Origin: Alistipes megaguti
Lineage (GTDB): Bacteria > Bacteroidota > Bacteroidia > Bacteroidales > Rikenellaceae
Length of the DNA stretch: 64,000 bases
NCBI RefSeq assembly: GCF_900604385.1
Contig: NZ_LR027382.1
Location: 3,146,076 to 3,210,075 of the forward strand
Reading direction: 5' to 3'
The notes below the pieces were generated by a model. It was not told the origin of the DNA. It worked only from the letters and a program-made list of their open reading frames with translations, and did not search any database. Both the position numbers and the translations under genes were made by a program. The number at the start of each line of letters is the position of its first letter. Positions within the stretch are counted from its first letter, which is position 1. Shown here in pieces: positions 1 to 8,837 of this stretch.

Positions 1-1
1 G

Positions 2-1306
2 GCCCATCTCTCACCCGAACAGATCAAAGAGCCCGACGAGGTGCCGGACCACAGACTGCAACGGCTCCCGGCGCAGATCGAGGAGGAGTTGACCGCAGCT
101 TCGGCCGGGATGGAGGCGCAGACGCCAGACGGTCGTTTGGCCGAAACGTCCCGGGATGGAGAGGCGTCCGGGGTGTCAGTTCCCTTCGCCGGAGCGGACG
201 GGAGAGCGGCAACCGGAACATCCGGAACGTACAGCGCGACTGCCGGGACAACCGGGTCAACCGGGTCGGACAGTGCAACGGCCGGGCCGGGAAGGTTTGC
301 GGCCGAAGATGCAGTTGGGACCGGCAACGCGGCTGCCGGACCAGCCGCGCAGGAGCACGTGACCGCCGGGCCGGGAAGCTCCGCGACCAAAACGTCCGGA
401 TCAGCCCGTGCCGAAGCCGGATCGTCCGGATCGGAGAAAGCCGCCGGAGGTCGGGGTGAATCCGCCGCACGGCAGGCTCGAAGATCCGGTATCGAAAAAG
501 GGTCGGGGCGAAGCGTCTCGATCCTTGTGGCCGAGGACAACCCCGCCCTGCGCGACTATCTCCACGCGGCTCTTCAGGGCCGATACGACGTCATCACGGC
601 CTCAAACGGTCAGGAGGCTCTCTCGCTGGCGGTCGAACAGCAGCCCGATCTGGTGCTCACCGACATCGTCATGCCCGGAATGACCGGTATCGAACTCTGC
701 CGCCGTCTGAAAACGGAACCCCAAACCGCTCAGATCGCCGTCATCCTCCTCACGGCACACAATCTTCAGGATTACGAAATCTCCGGTTACAGAGTCGGCG
801 CCGACGGCTACATCGCCAAACCCTTCTCCCTGGAGGTGCTCTTCTCACGGATCGACAACCTCGTGGCCCGGCAGGAGATGATCCGCAGAACACGACTGCC
901 GCACGCCGAAATCCCCGTCTCGGAGGTCTCCGTCGAAAAGAGCCAGGACCGCTTCCTGGTCAAATGCACCGAAACCGTCGAACAGGAGATGGCCGATCCG
1001 CAATTCGACGTACAGCAGCTGTGCCGCAAAACCGGCGTCTCCCGATCGCTGCTCTACAGACGGCTGCTCGCCCTGACCGGGCTGACCCCCGTACAGTTCA
1101 TTCGCAACATCCGCCTCCGGCACGCCGCACAACTCCTGTCAAAGGACGGCTCGCTGCCCGTCAGCGAGGTGATGTACCGCGTCGGATACACCAACCTCAG
1201 CCACTTCGCCAAAATCTTCCACGATGAATTCGGGCTCCTGCCCAAGGAATTCGCCCTCCAAGGCCGGAACCGGGAGGAAAACGACCATAAAAAGACGAAC
1301 AGCTGA
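2..1306 (+). CDS. Hybrid two-component system regulator (HTCS), 3' part
   Basis: This is the C-terminal 434 residues of a PUL regulator; the sensor and histidine-kinase parts lie beyond the left edge. The first residues (AHLSPEQI) look like the end of a kinase ATPase domain. Next comes an unusually long linker of about 150 residues rich in Gly, Ala, Ser, Thr and Glu. A receiver domain follows, with the acidic pocket in VAEDN, the phospho-acceptor Asp in LTDIVMP and the conserved Lys in AKPF. The C-terminus is an AraC-type double helix-turn-helix that would bind DNA. Such proteins sense a released glycan in the periplasm and activate the adjacent susCD operon, which starts 325 bp downstream on the same strand. 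The frame is open to the window edge, so the true start is not visible. Confidence 0.93.
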   Translation, partial: AHLSPEQIKEPDEVPDHRLQRLPAQIEEELTAASAGMEAQTPDGRLAETSRDGEASGVSVPFAGADGRAATGTSGTYSATAGTTGSTGSDSATAGPGRFAAEDAVGTGNAAAGPAAQEHVTAGPGSSATKTSGSARAEAGSSGSEKAAGGRGESAARQARRSGIEKGSGRSVSILVAEDNPALRDYLHAALQGRYDVITASNGQEALSLAVEQQPDLVLTDIVMPGMTGIELCRRLKTEPQTAQIAVILLTAHNLQDYEISGYRVGADGYIAKPFSLEVLFSRIDNLVARQEMIRRTRLPHAEIPVSEVSVEKSQDRFLVKCTETVEQEMADPQFDVQQLCRKTGVSRSLLYRRLLALTGLTPVQFIRNIRLRHAAQLLSKDGSLPVSEVMYRVGYTNLSHFAKIFHDEFGLLPKEFALQGRNREENDHKKTNS

Positions 1307-1631
1307 GAGTCTGAACCTTAACTGATCCCGGATGCCATTTTTCAGATAAATTAATAAATACTTTTTCCGACAACCGCATATTTTGCAACATTTGCGTTAA
1401 TTTTTCAGGTTCCGATCCCCTTTCTTTGTATTGGCTGCCCGAAATACGGCAGTCCCGAAACCTAAAATCAACGCCAATGGATCCCTTTACACCTCTATCT
1501 CCCGCCCAGTCGGACGGCTCCCGCCGTGCCCGACCGATGACGCACGACCCGGACCGACCCGACCGGTGACCCCTCACCTGCAAACCTTGTCTCTTTAACG
1601 ATTTTTTTCGCCATCCTTAAAACCACGAACC
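1307..1631. other. Intergenic region, probable PUL promoter and operator
   Basis: No gene is seen in these 325 bases. The first half is AT-rich compared with its surroundings, as expected of a regulated promoter. A weak -7-like TTTCTTTG lies near 1428 but has no well-spaced -33 TTTG. By analogy with other PULs the HTCS should bind here, but I could not identify a clear direct or inverted repeat operator. Confidence 0.4.
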
Positions 1632-2906
1632 ATGAAACACGATTTACTCCATCTGCTGCCGGCCCTCGCACTCGCCTGTCTGATCGTGGCCTGCGGCAAC
1701 GATTCGAACGGGTGGTCGCAACCCTACGAACTGGCCTGGCGCTACGATACCCAAACCCAGATCAGTGTCGGCAAACCTGCCACCTTCACCGACCTCTCGC
1801 TCGGCGTCAAAACCCGCCAGTGGAGCTTCCAGGACGCCACTCCCGCAACTTCGACCGAGCCCGAACCCGCCGTCGTCTTCAACTCCATGGGCACGAAGAC
1901 CGTCTCGCTCACCATTCACTTCCTCAACGGCGAAAGCCAGACCCAGTCGTTCGACGTCGAGGTATTCTACCCCCTGAACGCCAAAATCAGCCCTCAGAAC
2001 CTCACCCCGAAGGGCTGCATACGGCTCAATACCCCGATGACCTTCGGTCTGTCGGAGGTCGAGGGCGATCCGACCTCCTACGAGTGGACCTTCGAGGGCG
2101 GAACGCCGGCCACCTCGACCGAGGCAAATCCCCAGGTCGTATGGTCGTCGCCCAACAAGAAGGGCGCACGCGTCACCTGCCGTCTGAAACGAGCCGACGA
2201 CGGCAAAACCACCGACCTGGCCGAAACCTATATCGTCGGAAACTACCCGCTGCTCTACCCCATTGCCGACAAGGACTACGACCCCTGGCAGTTCGAACTC
2301 GCCTCGCGCGGCAAATGGACCTTCTGGAACACAACGACCAACACGGATGACATCACGACCAACACCGCGATCGTGACAGGCGGCGCCGATCAGACCAAAC
2401 AGGCCCTCAAGGTGACCATCCAACCCGGAATCATCTACCAGCTCTTCACGCGCGACAACTGGGTCAACAACGCCCAACTCACGGCCGGCAAAAAGTACGA
2501 AATCTCCTTCTGGCAGAAGACCGATGCCCCGCAGGGTACGCTCATCGTCCTGCTCGGCGTCTACAACTACCTCCCCTCGTGGTCGTGGAACGACGTGCTC
2601 GGAACTCTGGCCAGTGACCACTGGAGCACCTATTTCCCCAATATTCCCTTCCAGGAACAGCCCGAAGAACTCCTCTCCATCTGGAGCAACGTCGAATACC
2701 CCCTTACCGAGGAGATCACCCTCCCCGCTACACCCGAGCTGATGCCCTCGTCCGAATGGAAGCAGGTGCGCTTCGAATTCACCGCCGCAAGCGCCACATA
2801 CACCGACCTGCTCAACACCTATCCCCAGTTCGCGTTCCTCTCCTCGAACGGCGCCGACGTAAACTGGTATCTGGACGAAGTGCAGATCAACCTCATCGAA
2901 GAATAA
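1632..2906 (+). CDS. PKD-domain surface lipoprotein, probable glycan-binding protein
   Basis: A 424-residue lipoprotein with a signal peptide ending in a lipobox (LIVAC, Cys21). Two PKD-like immunoglobulin folds follow, at about residues 45-115 and 130-200; each carries a W-x-F core (RQWSFQDATP and YEWTFEGGTP). The C-terminal 210 residues look like a jelly-roll of the carbohydrate-binding type (YEISFWQKTD, ending VNWYLDEVQI). It probably sits on the outer surface and helps SusCD capture glycan. It is the first gene of the operon, 20 bp before susC; surface glycan-binding genes more often follow susD. The binding role is inferred from domains and position. Confidence 0.75.
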   Translation: MKHDLLHLLPALALACLIVACGNDSNGWSQPYELAWRYDTQTQISVGKPATFTDLSLGVKTRQWSFQDATPATSTEPEPAVVFNSMGTKTVSLTIHFLNGESQTQSFDVEVFYPLNAKISPQNLTPKGCIRLNTPMTFGLSEVEGDPTSYEWTFEGGTPATSTEANPQVVWSSPNKKGARVTCRLKRADDGKTTDLAETYIVGNYPLLYPIADKDYDPWQFELASRGKWTFWNTTTNTDDITTNTAIVTGGADQTKQALKVTIQPGIIYQLFTRDNWVNNAQLTAGKKYEISFWQKTDAPQGTLIVLLGVYNYLPSWSWNDVLGTLASDHWSTYFPNIPFQEQPEELLSIWSNVEYPLTEEITLPATPELMPSSEWKQVRFEFTAASATYTDLLNTYPQFAFLSSNGADVNWYLDEVQINLIEE

Positions 2907-2926
2907 ACCAGCTTAAACCTTGAACC

Positions 2927-5900
2927 ATGAAACGTTTCGTTCCCATATTGACCGCCCTGCTGCTCGTCGTGTCGGGGCTCCGGGCCCAAACCTCCGTCAG
3001 CGGCACGATCACCTCCTCGGACGGCAAACCCGTCGCCGGCGCTTCGGTGATCATCGACGGCACGACCGTCGGCGCAACGTCCGATGCCAGCGGCGCCTAC
3101 CGTATCCAGGTCCGCTCGTCGAATGATGTCCTCGTATTCAGCTTCCTCGGGTACAACTCCGTCCGCGAAACCGTCGGACAGCGTACGCGCATCGACGTCT
3201 CGCTCGCTCGCTCCGATCTGAAAATCGACGACGTCGTCGTGGTCGGTTACGGCTCGCTCCGCAAAAAGGACATGACCGGGGCCGTCTCCTCGATCAAGGG
3301 CGATGCCTTCGAAAACCGCGTCCTCTTCTCGGTCGATGACGCCCTGGCAGGCGGCGTGGCCGGTCTGATGGTCAACTCCTCGTCGGGTAAACCCGGCTCG
3401 GAGTCCAACATGCTCATCCGGGGAGCCAACTCGCTCACCGGCTCGACCGCCCCGCTGATCGTCCTCGACGGATTCCCCCTGTTCGACGTCAGCACCTCCA
3501 CAGGCGGCGGTATCGACGGCTACGACACCGGCATGTCCTCCCTCTCGATGATCAACCCCGACGACATCGCCTCGATCGAGGTTCTCAAGGATGCCTCCGC
3601 TACGGCCATCTACGGCAACCGCGGCGCGAACGGCGTCATCCTGATCACCACCAAGCGCGGTCGCGGCGACAGCGGCAAGATCCAGTATAACACCTACTTC
3701 GGTTTCCAGCAGATGAACCGCCGATACGACATGATGGACTTCCGCCAGTATGCCGCCTATCAGGTCGACCGGAACCCCTCGAACAACCATCTCTTCACCG
3801 ACCCCGTCACCCAGCTGCCCCGTCAGATCGGGGACGTACAGTCGCGTGACTGGCAGGACGAAATCTTCCGTACGGGATTCATCCAGAACCACTCGCTCTC
3901 GGTGTCACACTCCAGCGACAAGACCAGCATGTTCTTCTCCGGATCCTACATGCAGAACAAGTCGGTGCTGATCTCCACCAACTGGCAGAAACTCACCGCG
4001 AAGGCCACCATCGACCACCGTTTCACCGACTTCCTCCGCACGGGCGTCGACATCGGATACAACCGCATCGTCGATGACGGCGTCCCCACCGGCGGCGAAG
4101 GAACCGCCCAGGTCGCCGGTATCATCACCTCGGCGCTCACCGCCCTGCCCTTCGAATTCGACGAAACCACGCAGGCCTTCTTCCGCCGTGCCGGAGTCTC
4201 GCAGTCCACGCTCGACTCCTACATCGACGGCTATCACGGAAACCCCGTCAACATCGCCAACCAGACCGAACTCTCCAAGCGGATCAACCGCATGATGCTC
4301 AACGCCTATCTCGAAGCCGACATCCTGAAGGACCTCACCCTGCGCGTCACGGCCGGTTATGACAACTACTCGCTCAAGGACCGGCAGTTCTACCCCACGT
4401 CGACTCCCCGCGGATACTTCTACAAGGGACAGGGCATCATCGGAAGCTCCGAGTCCGGCAGCTGGATCAACGAAAATACCCTCACCTGGAAACCCGTCTT
4501 CGGAAAACACCGCCTCAACGTGCTGGTCGGCATGACCGAACAGGGCTACACCACCTTCTACGACCGCAGCGAAACAACCCAGTACGAATACGAGGATCTC
4601 GGATCGAACAACGCCCAGATGGCCAAGGTATTCAACGTCTTCTCGAGCAAGGAGCAGATCCGGTATGTCTCGCTCATCGGCCGTCTGAACTACTCGTACG
4701 ACAACCGATACATCGCCACCTTCACCGTCCGCCGCGACGCTACCTCGCGCTTCATCAACAACAAGTGGGGTACGTTCCTCTCCGGTGCCCTGGCCTGGAA
4801 CATCGACAGCGAAAAGTTCATGCAGAACCAAAACACCGTCAGCACCCTCAAACTGCGGCTGAGTCTGGGCGAGGTCGGCAACTCGAACGTCCCCACGGCC
4901 GGCTCCTACTCTCAGCTCTACGGCACAAACTACTCCTTCGGTAACATCGAATCCATCGGCCAGTCGTCGATGTCGATCGCCAACGAGGACCTTTCGTGGG
5001 AGACTACCCGCGAGGTGAATGCCGGTCTGGAGATCGGTCTGTGGAACGACCGGCTGCGCTTCACCGCCGACTTCTACGACAAGGTCACCCGGGATCTGCT
5101 GCTCGAGGCGCCGGTCATCAACATCGTCGGATTCGACAAGGCCTGGCAGAACATCGGCCGCATGCGAAACCGCGGTGTCGAGCTGAGCCTCAACGCCCAG
5201 CTCGTCAACCACCGGAACTTCAAATGGGACTTCTTCGCAAATTTCGCACTCAACAAAACCAAAATCCTTGAACTGGGGCAGGGCGGAGCCCCCATTCTGC
5301 TGGGTGTCACCTGTCTGGGCGGCCAGAACGCCGTGATCCTCCAGGAGGGCGGCCAGATCGGAGACATCTACGGATATGTCACCGAGGGCGTATACGGCCT
5401 GAACGACTTCGAAATCGACGGTATCACCCCCAAACCCGGCGTAGCAGTCGAAACCGGCGCCGAGGAGCCCGGATCCATGCGCTTCGCCGATCTCTACAAG
5501 GACGGCAAGATCACCTCCGACGACCGCACCGTCATCGGAAACTCCTCGCCCGACTTCTACGGCGCTTTCGGCACGAACTTCTCCTGGAAGAACCTCGATC
5601 TCAACCTCTCGTTCCAATACTCCTGGGGCGGCGATGTCTACAACGCAAACTACAACCAGCTGGCCGCATTCTCCGGCACCACGAACAACCAGATGGCCTT
5701 CTTCGAGGAGCGATGGTCCCCTCAGAACCTCTCCAGCACGCAGTACGCCCGGATGACCAACAACCAGGTCTGCTCGGCATTCGTCGAGGATGCCTCGTTC
5801 CTCCGACTGCGCTCGGCACGCATCGCATACACCTGCCCCCACAAGTGGTTCGGCCCCAACAGCCACATCGGAACCATCAAGTTCTATGTCGCCGCCGAAA

Positions 5901-6058
5901 ACCTCTTCGTCCTGACCCGATACTCGGGATATGACCCCGAAGTATACTCCAAACAGGGATCCGGAAGCATGAGCAACATCCTTACCTCAGGGTTCGATTA
6001 CGGCTGCTTCCCCCGCCCGCGCACCTTCACCGTCGGTCTCAACATCCTGTTCCAATAA
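2927..6058 (+). CDS. susC: SusC-family TonB-dependent outer-membrane transporter
   Basis: A 1043-residue TonB-dependent glycan importer of the outer membrane. A signal peptide (cleaved after LRAQ) is followed by a carboxypeptidase-D-like regulatory domain (VSGTITSSDGKPVAGASV), then a TonB-box-like stretch and plug (DDVVVVGYGSLRKKDMTG, then ATAIYGNRGANGVILITTK), then the 22-strand barrel ending in NILFQ with a terminal aromatic region. Length and architecture are normal for SusC proteins. It pairs with the SusD gene 13 bp downstream and would pump oligosaccharides released at the surface into the periplasm. Substrate cannot be read from this protein alone. Confidence 0.96.
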   Translation: MKRFVPILTALLLVVSGLRAQTSVSGTITSSDGKPVAGASVIIDGTTVGATSDASGAYRIQVRSSNDVLVFSFLGYNSVRETVGQRTRIDVSLARSDLKIDDVVVVGYGSLRKKDMTGAVSSIKGDAFENRVLFSVDDALAGGVAGLMVNSSSGKPGSESNMLIRGANSLTGSTAPLIVLDGFPLFDVSTSTGGGIDGYDTGMSSLSMINPDDIASIEVLKDASATAIYGNRGANGVILITTKRGRGDSGKIQYNTYFGFQQMNRRYDMMDFRQYAAYQVDRNPSNNHLFTDPVTQLPRQIGDVQSRDWQDEIFRTGFIQNHSLSVSHSSDKTSMFFSGSYMQNKSVLISTNWQKLTAKATIDHRFTDFLRTGVDIGYNRIVDDGVPTGGEGTAQVAGIITSALTALPFEFDETTQAFFRRAGVSQSTLDSYIDGYHGNPVNIANQTELSKRINRMMLNAYLEADILKDLTLRVTAGYDNYSLKDRQFYPTSTPRGYFYKGQGIIGSSESGSWINENTLTWKPVFGKHRLNVLVGMTEQGYTTFYDRSETTQYEYEDLGSNNAQMAKVFNVFSSKEQIRYVSLIGRLNYSYDNRYIATFTVRRDATSRFINNKWGTFLSGALAWNIDSEKFMQNQNTVSTLKLRLSLGEVGNSNVPTAGSYSQLYGTNYSFGNIESIGQSSMSIANEDLSWETTREVNAGLEIGLWNDRLRFTADFYDKVTRDLLLEAPVINIVGFDKAWQNIGRMRNRGVELSLNAQLVNHRNFKWDFFANFALNKTKILELGQGGAPILLGVTCLGGQNAVILQEGGQIGDIYGYVTEGVYGLNDFEIDGITPKPGVAVETGAEEPGSMRFADLYKDGKITSDDRTVIGNSSPDFYGAFGTNFSWKNLDLNLSFQYSWGGDVYNANYNQLAAFSGTTNNQMAFFEERWSPQNLSSTQYARMTNNQVCSAFVEDASFLRLRSARIAYTCPHKWFGPNSHIGTIKFYVAAENLFVLTRYSGYDPEVYSKQGSGSMSNILTSGFDYGCFPRPRTFTVGLNILFQ

Positions 6059-6071
6059 AACGATCCGTATC

Positions 6072-7655
6072 ATGAAAAATCTCATTCATTCAGCATACTC
6101 CATCGTCGGCGGGGTCTCGCTCGTCCTGGCCGCCGGCGCCACGACGGTCTCCTGCAGCGACTTCCTCGAAGTCCCGCTCGAAAGCACCGTCGCCACCTCC
6201 AACTTCTACAAAACGGCCGAAGAGTTCGATCTCGGTCTGACGGGCGTCTACAACATGCTGCTCTCCGCAGAGTGGGCCAACGGGGACCGTTACGGCTCCT
6301 ATTTCCAGGGGTTCCTGATCCTCGGACGCGTCGGTACCGACGAGATGATCATCCCGAACAACATCGACGGCAACGAAACCGAACTCTGCAACTACACCTA
6401 CACCCCCTCGCACCGATACATCTCCCGTACGTGGTATGTCCAGTATCGCGGCATTCAGCGCGCCTGCGTCATCATCGACCGGTTGACGAACACCGACATC
6501 GGCAACGAAAGCGAGAAAAACCGAATCCTCGGCGAGGCCTACTTCCTGCGCGCCTTCTACTACTTCCACCTGGTACGGCTCTTCGGCGAGGTGCCCATCA
6601 TCAACCATGAGGTCACCGATCTGGAGATGGTCCGCACCGAAAAGGCCTCGATCGCCCAGGTCTACGAACAGATCGTCAGCGACCTGAAGCAGGCCATCGC
6701 CAAACTCCCCGTCTCGAATGCCAACGGCCGCGCGCACTACTACGCCGCAAAGGCCATGCTCGGCAAGGTCTATCTGCAGATGGCCGGCCAGCCCCTGCAG
6801 GACCCCAATGCCGCCGCACTGGCCGAAACCGAACTCCTGGACGTGATCCAGAGCGGACGATTCGCCCTCGTGACGGACTACTTCAGCCTCTTCGACGCCT
6901 CGAACGAATACAGCTCGGAGTACCTCTTCGACGTCGAGTTCGCCAACAACGGTACGACCACCTACGGCGGACAGGTCGGAACCACCGACGGCGTCCAGAC
7001 CCCCAACAACCTCTACTGGACCGCCGTGTGGAGCACCCAGGAGTTCTACGAAACGTTCGACCCCAAGGACCTCCGCCGCGACAACATTGCCCGCTTCAAG
7101 TATGTCTACGACGACAACCAGAATCTGGTCAAGGAGGATCTCAGCGCCGAGCCCATCTACTACGCCTACAAGTTCCGCCACGCCCTGACCGAAGAGGACC
7201 GCGGTGCCGGTTGGGCCAACTGGGCCAACCCGATCAACTTCCCCATCATCCGCTATGCCGACGTGCTGCTGATGTATGCCGAGGCCGTATGGCGCGCTCA
7301 CGGAGCACCCTCGGATCAGGCCCTCGAATATGTCAATCAGGTGCGGCGCCGCGGCTTCGGGGTCGATATCCACACCCCCGATCCGGAGGTCGATCTCAAG
7401 ATGATGAGCGGCGACGAGTTCGGCGAGGCCCTGCTCGCGGAACGCAGCTTCGAACTCTGCTTCGAAGGCCAGCGCTGGTATGACCTGGTTCGATTCGGCA
7501 AACTCGAGGAGGGCGTGAAAAAGTTAGCCAAGTACTCGAGCGCTGCCACCTCCCAGGCCCAGAACTTCCAGCCCAAACACCTCTTCTTCCCCATTCCGCA
7601 GGACGTCATCGACGCCTCGAACGGAAAGATCGAACAGAACCCCCTCTGGAAATAA
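6072..7655 (+). CDS. susD: SusD/RagB-family surface glycan-binding lipoprotein
   Basis: A 527-residue lipoprotein; the lipobox is TVSC with Cys28, followed by the typical start SDFLEVPLESTVATSNFYKT. The N-terminal TPR-like helices (AEFDLGL-type repeats, ILGEAYFLRAFYYFHLVRLFGEVP) and the C-terminal SusD hallmark (SFELCFEGQRWYDLVRFG, near residues 455-475) are both clear. It caps the SusC barrel and delivers oligosaccharide. Length is normal and the gene is directly coupled to susC. Confidence 0.96.
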   Translation: MKNLIHSAYSIVGGVSLVLAAGATTVSCSDFLEVPLESTVATSNFYKTAEEFDLGLTGVYNMLLSAEWANGDRYGSYFQGFLILGRVGTDEMIIPNNIDGNETELCNYTYTPSHRYISRTWYVQYRGIQRACVIIDRLTNTDIGNESEKNRILGEAYFLRAFYYFHLVRLFGEVPIINHEVTDLEMVRTEKASIAQVYEQIVSDLKQAIAKLPVSNANGRAHYYAAKAMLGKVYLQMAGQPLQDPNAAALAETELLDVIQSGRFALVTDYFSLFDASNEYSSEYLFDVEFANNGTTTYGGQVGTTDGVQTPNNLYWTAVWSTQEFYETFDPKDLRRDNIARFKYVYDDNQNLVKEDLSAEPIYYAYKFRHALTEEDRGAGWANWANPINFPIIRYADVLLMYAEAVWRAHGAPSDQALEYVNQVRRRGFGVDIHTPDPEVDLKMMSGDEFGEALLAERSFELCFEGQRWYDLVRFGKLEEGVKKLAKYSSAATSQAQNFQPKHLFFPIPQDVIDASNGKIEQNPLWK

Positions 7656-7683
7656 CCGCACCGGTTGCTAATACGACGTTATC

Positions 7684-8829
7684 ATGAAAAAATTCGCTTT
7701 ATATACGGCCGGAGCCGTGCTGATGCTCGCGGCTGCAGCCTGCGACCGGGACCTCGATCTCGCGCACGCCTACGACAACTCCTCCAGTTCGAAACCCTAC
7801 GAGTTCGACAAGGACTTCAACTTCGACGACTACATCGACTTCGGCTCGTTCGTCGTCAGCGACCGCGTCGTCTGTGAACAACAGCCCGACATCCCCCGCT
7901 ACTCGTTCTGGCTCGACGGAAAGATCTCCGTGGGCAAGTACGACGATTCGGGACGGTTCACCCTCTACTGGTCGGCCGACAACTCCCTGAGGCAAACCTC
8001 CGACTCGCCCTGGCTCGAGGAGAATGTCAACGCTCTGAGCGCGGAGATGGAGGTCTTCGGAAAGGATCTCGAGCCCGTCGACGGCTTCTACGACGGCGGT
8101 GCCTGGTTCATCGGCGTTCACAAACTCCCGGACGGCCGTCTGGCCGGATTCTTCCACGCCGAAAGCCACTGGGCCGGGTCCAACTCCGCCTACAAGTCCA
8201 TCGGTGTCACCTACTCCCGGGACAACGGCCTGACCTGGGAGAAGGGCAGCCGGATCCTCGCCGGTACGGACCCCAAACCCGAAAACCCTGCCGGACAGGG
8301 CGTTTCATACGGTCTGGGCGACGGCTGCGTGGTCTGGAACGAGGCGCTCGGCGCCTGGATCTGCTACTACTCGGGATACTGCAACGACCCCGGAAACTAC
8401 ATGATCACGATGGCCCGCTCGACCGACCCCGCCGGTGCGGCCGGCACCTGGAAAAAGTGGGACGGCGAGGATTTCACCATCGAGGGCTGCAACCAGCAGT
8501 CGCAACTCGGCGGCGAAAACTTCAAGATCGCCAACCTCGACGCCTATGCCGGCGGAAACCCCTCGGTCATGTGGAACCACTACCTCAACAAATGGGTCAT
8601 GGTCTTCCACTCCTGGAGCCAGCGCATCTGTCTGTCGACGAGCAGCGACGGTATCGTCTGGGAGGCCCCCAAGTCACTCGACCTGGGCGAGGAGAAGGCC
8701 ATGTATCCCAATCTGATCAGCGAAGAGGGTGATCTGACCGGCGGGCAGGCCGTACGCCTCTACTACGCCGCCGACATGAATGATCTCGGACAGCGCTCGC
8801 TGGCCTGGAGAAAGGTCGTATTCTATTGA
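7684..8829 (+). CDS. Beta-propeller glycosidase-like lipoprotein
   Basis: A 381-residue lipoprotein (LAAAAC, Cys20). The mature part reads as a five-bladed propeller of the GH43/GH32/sialidase type. Two Asp-box-like turns are visible, SRDNGLTW at about residues 179-186 and SSDGIVWE near residue 320. Other blades contain FHAESHWAG, NPSVMWNHYLNKWVMVFHS and RLYYAADM. The several His, Asp and Glu residues on these loops are compatible with an active site, but I could not assign a GH family or catalytic pair. It sits 28 bp after susD, where PUL enzymes usually lie. It could instead be a binding-only propeller. Confidence 0.65.
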   Translation: MKKFALYTAGAVLMLAAAACDRDLDLAHAYDNSSSSKPYEFDKDFNFDDYIDFGSFVVSDRVVCEQQPDIPRYSFWLDGKISVGKYDDSGRFTLYWSADNSLRQTSDSPWLEENVNALSAEMEVFGKDLEPVDGFYDGGAWFIGVHKLPDGRLAGFFHAESHWAGSNSAYKSIGVTYSRDNGLTWEKGSRILAGTDPKPENPAGQGVSYGLGDGCVVWNEALGAWICYYSGYCNDPGNYMITMARSTDPAGAAGTWKKWDGEDFTIEGCNQQSQLGGENFKIANLDAYAGGNPSVMWNHYLNKWVMVFHSWSQRICLSTSSDGIVWEAPKSLDLGEEKAMYPNLISEEGDLTGGQAVRLYYAADMNDLGQRSLAWRKVVFY

Positions 8830-8837
8830 TAAGGGGC

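Noticed and set aside
24..470. Open antisense frame opposite the regulator linker
   Set aside because: It exists because the GC-rich repeat DNA lacks stops on either strand. The product is Arg/Pro/Ser-rich, with no fold or start signal.
3905..5866. 653-codon antisense frame inside susC
   Set aside because: The codon pattern is the complement of the SusC frame; SusC has clear domains and the antisense product has none.
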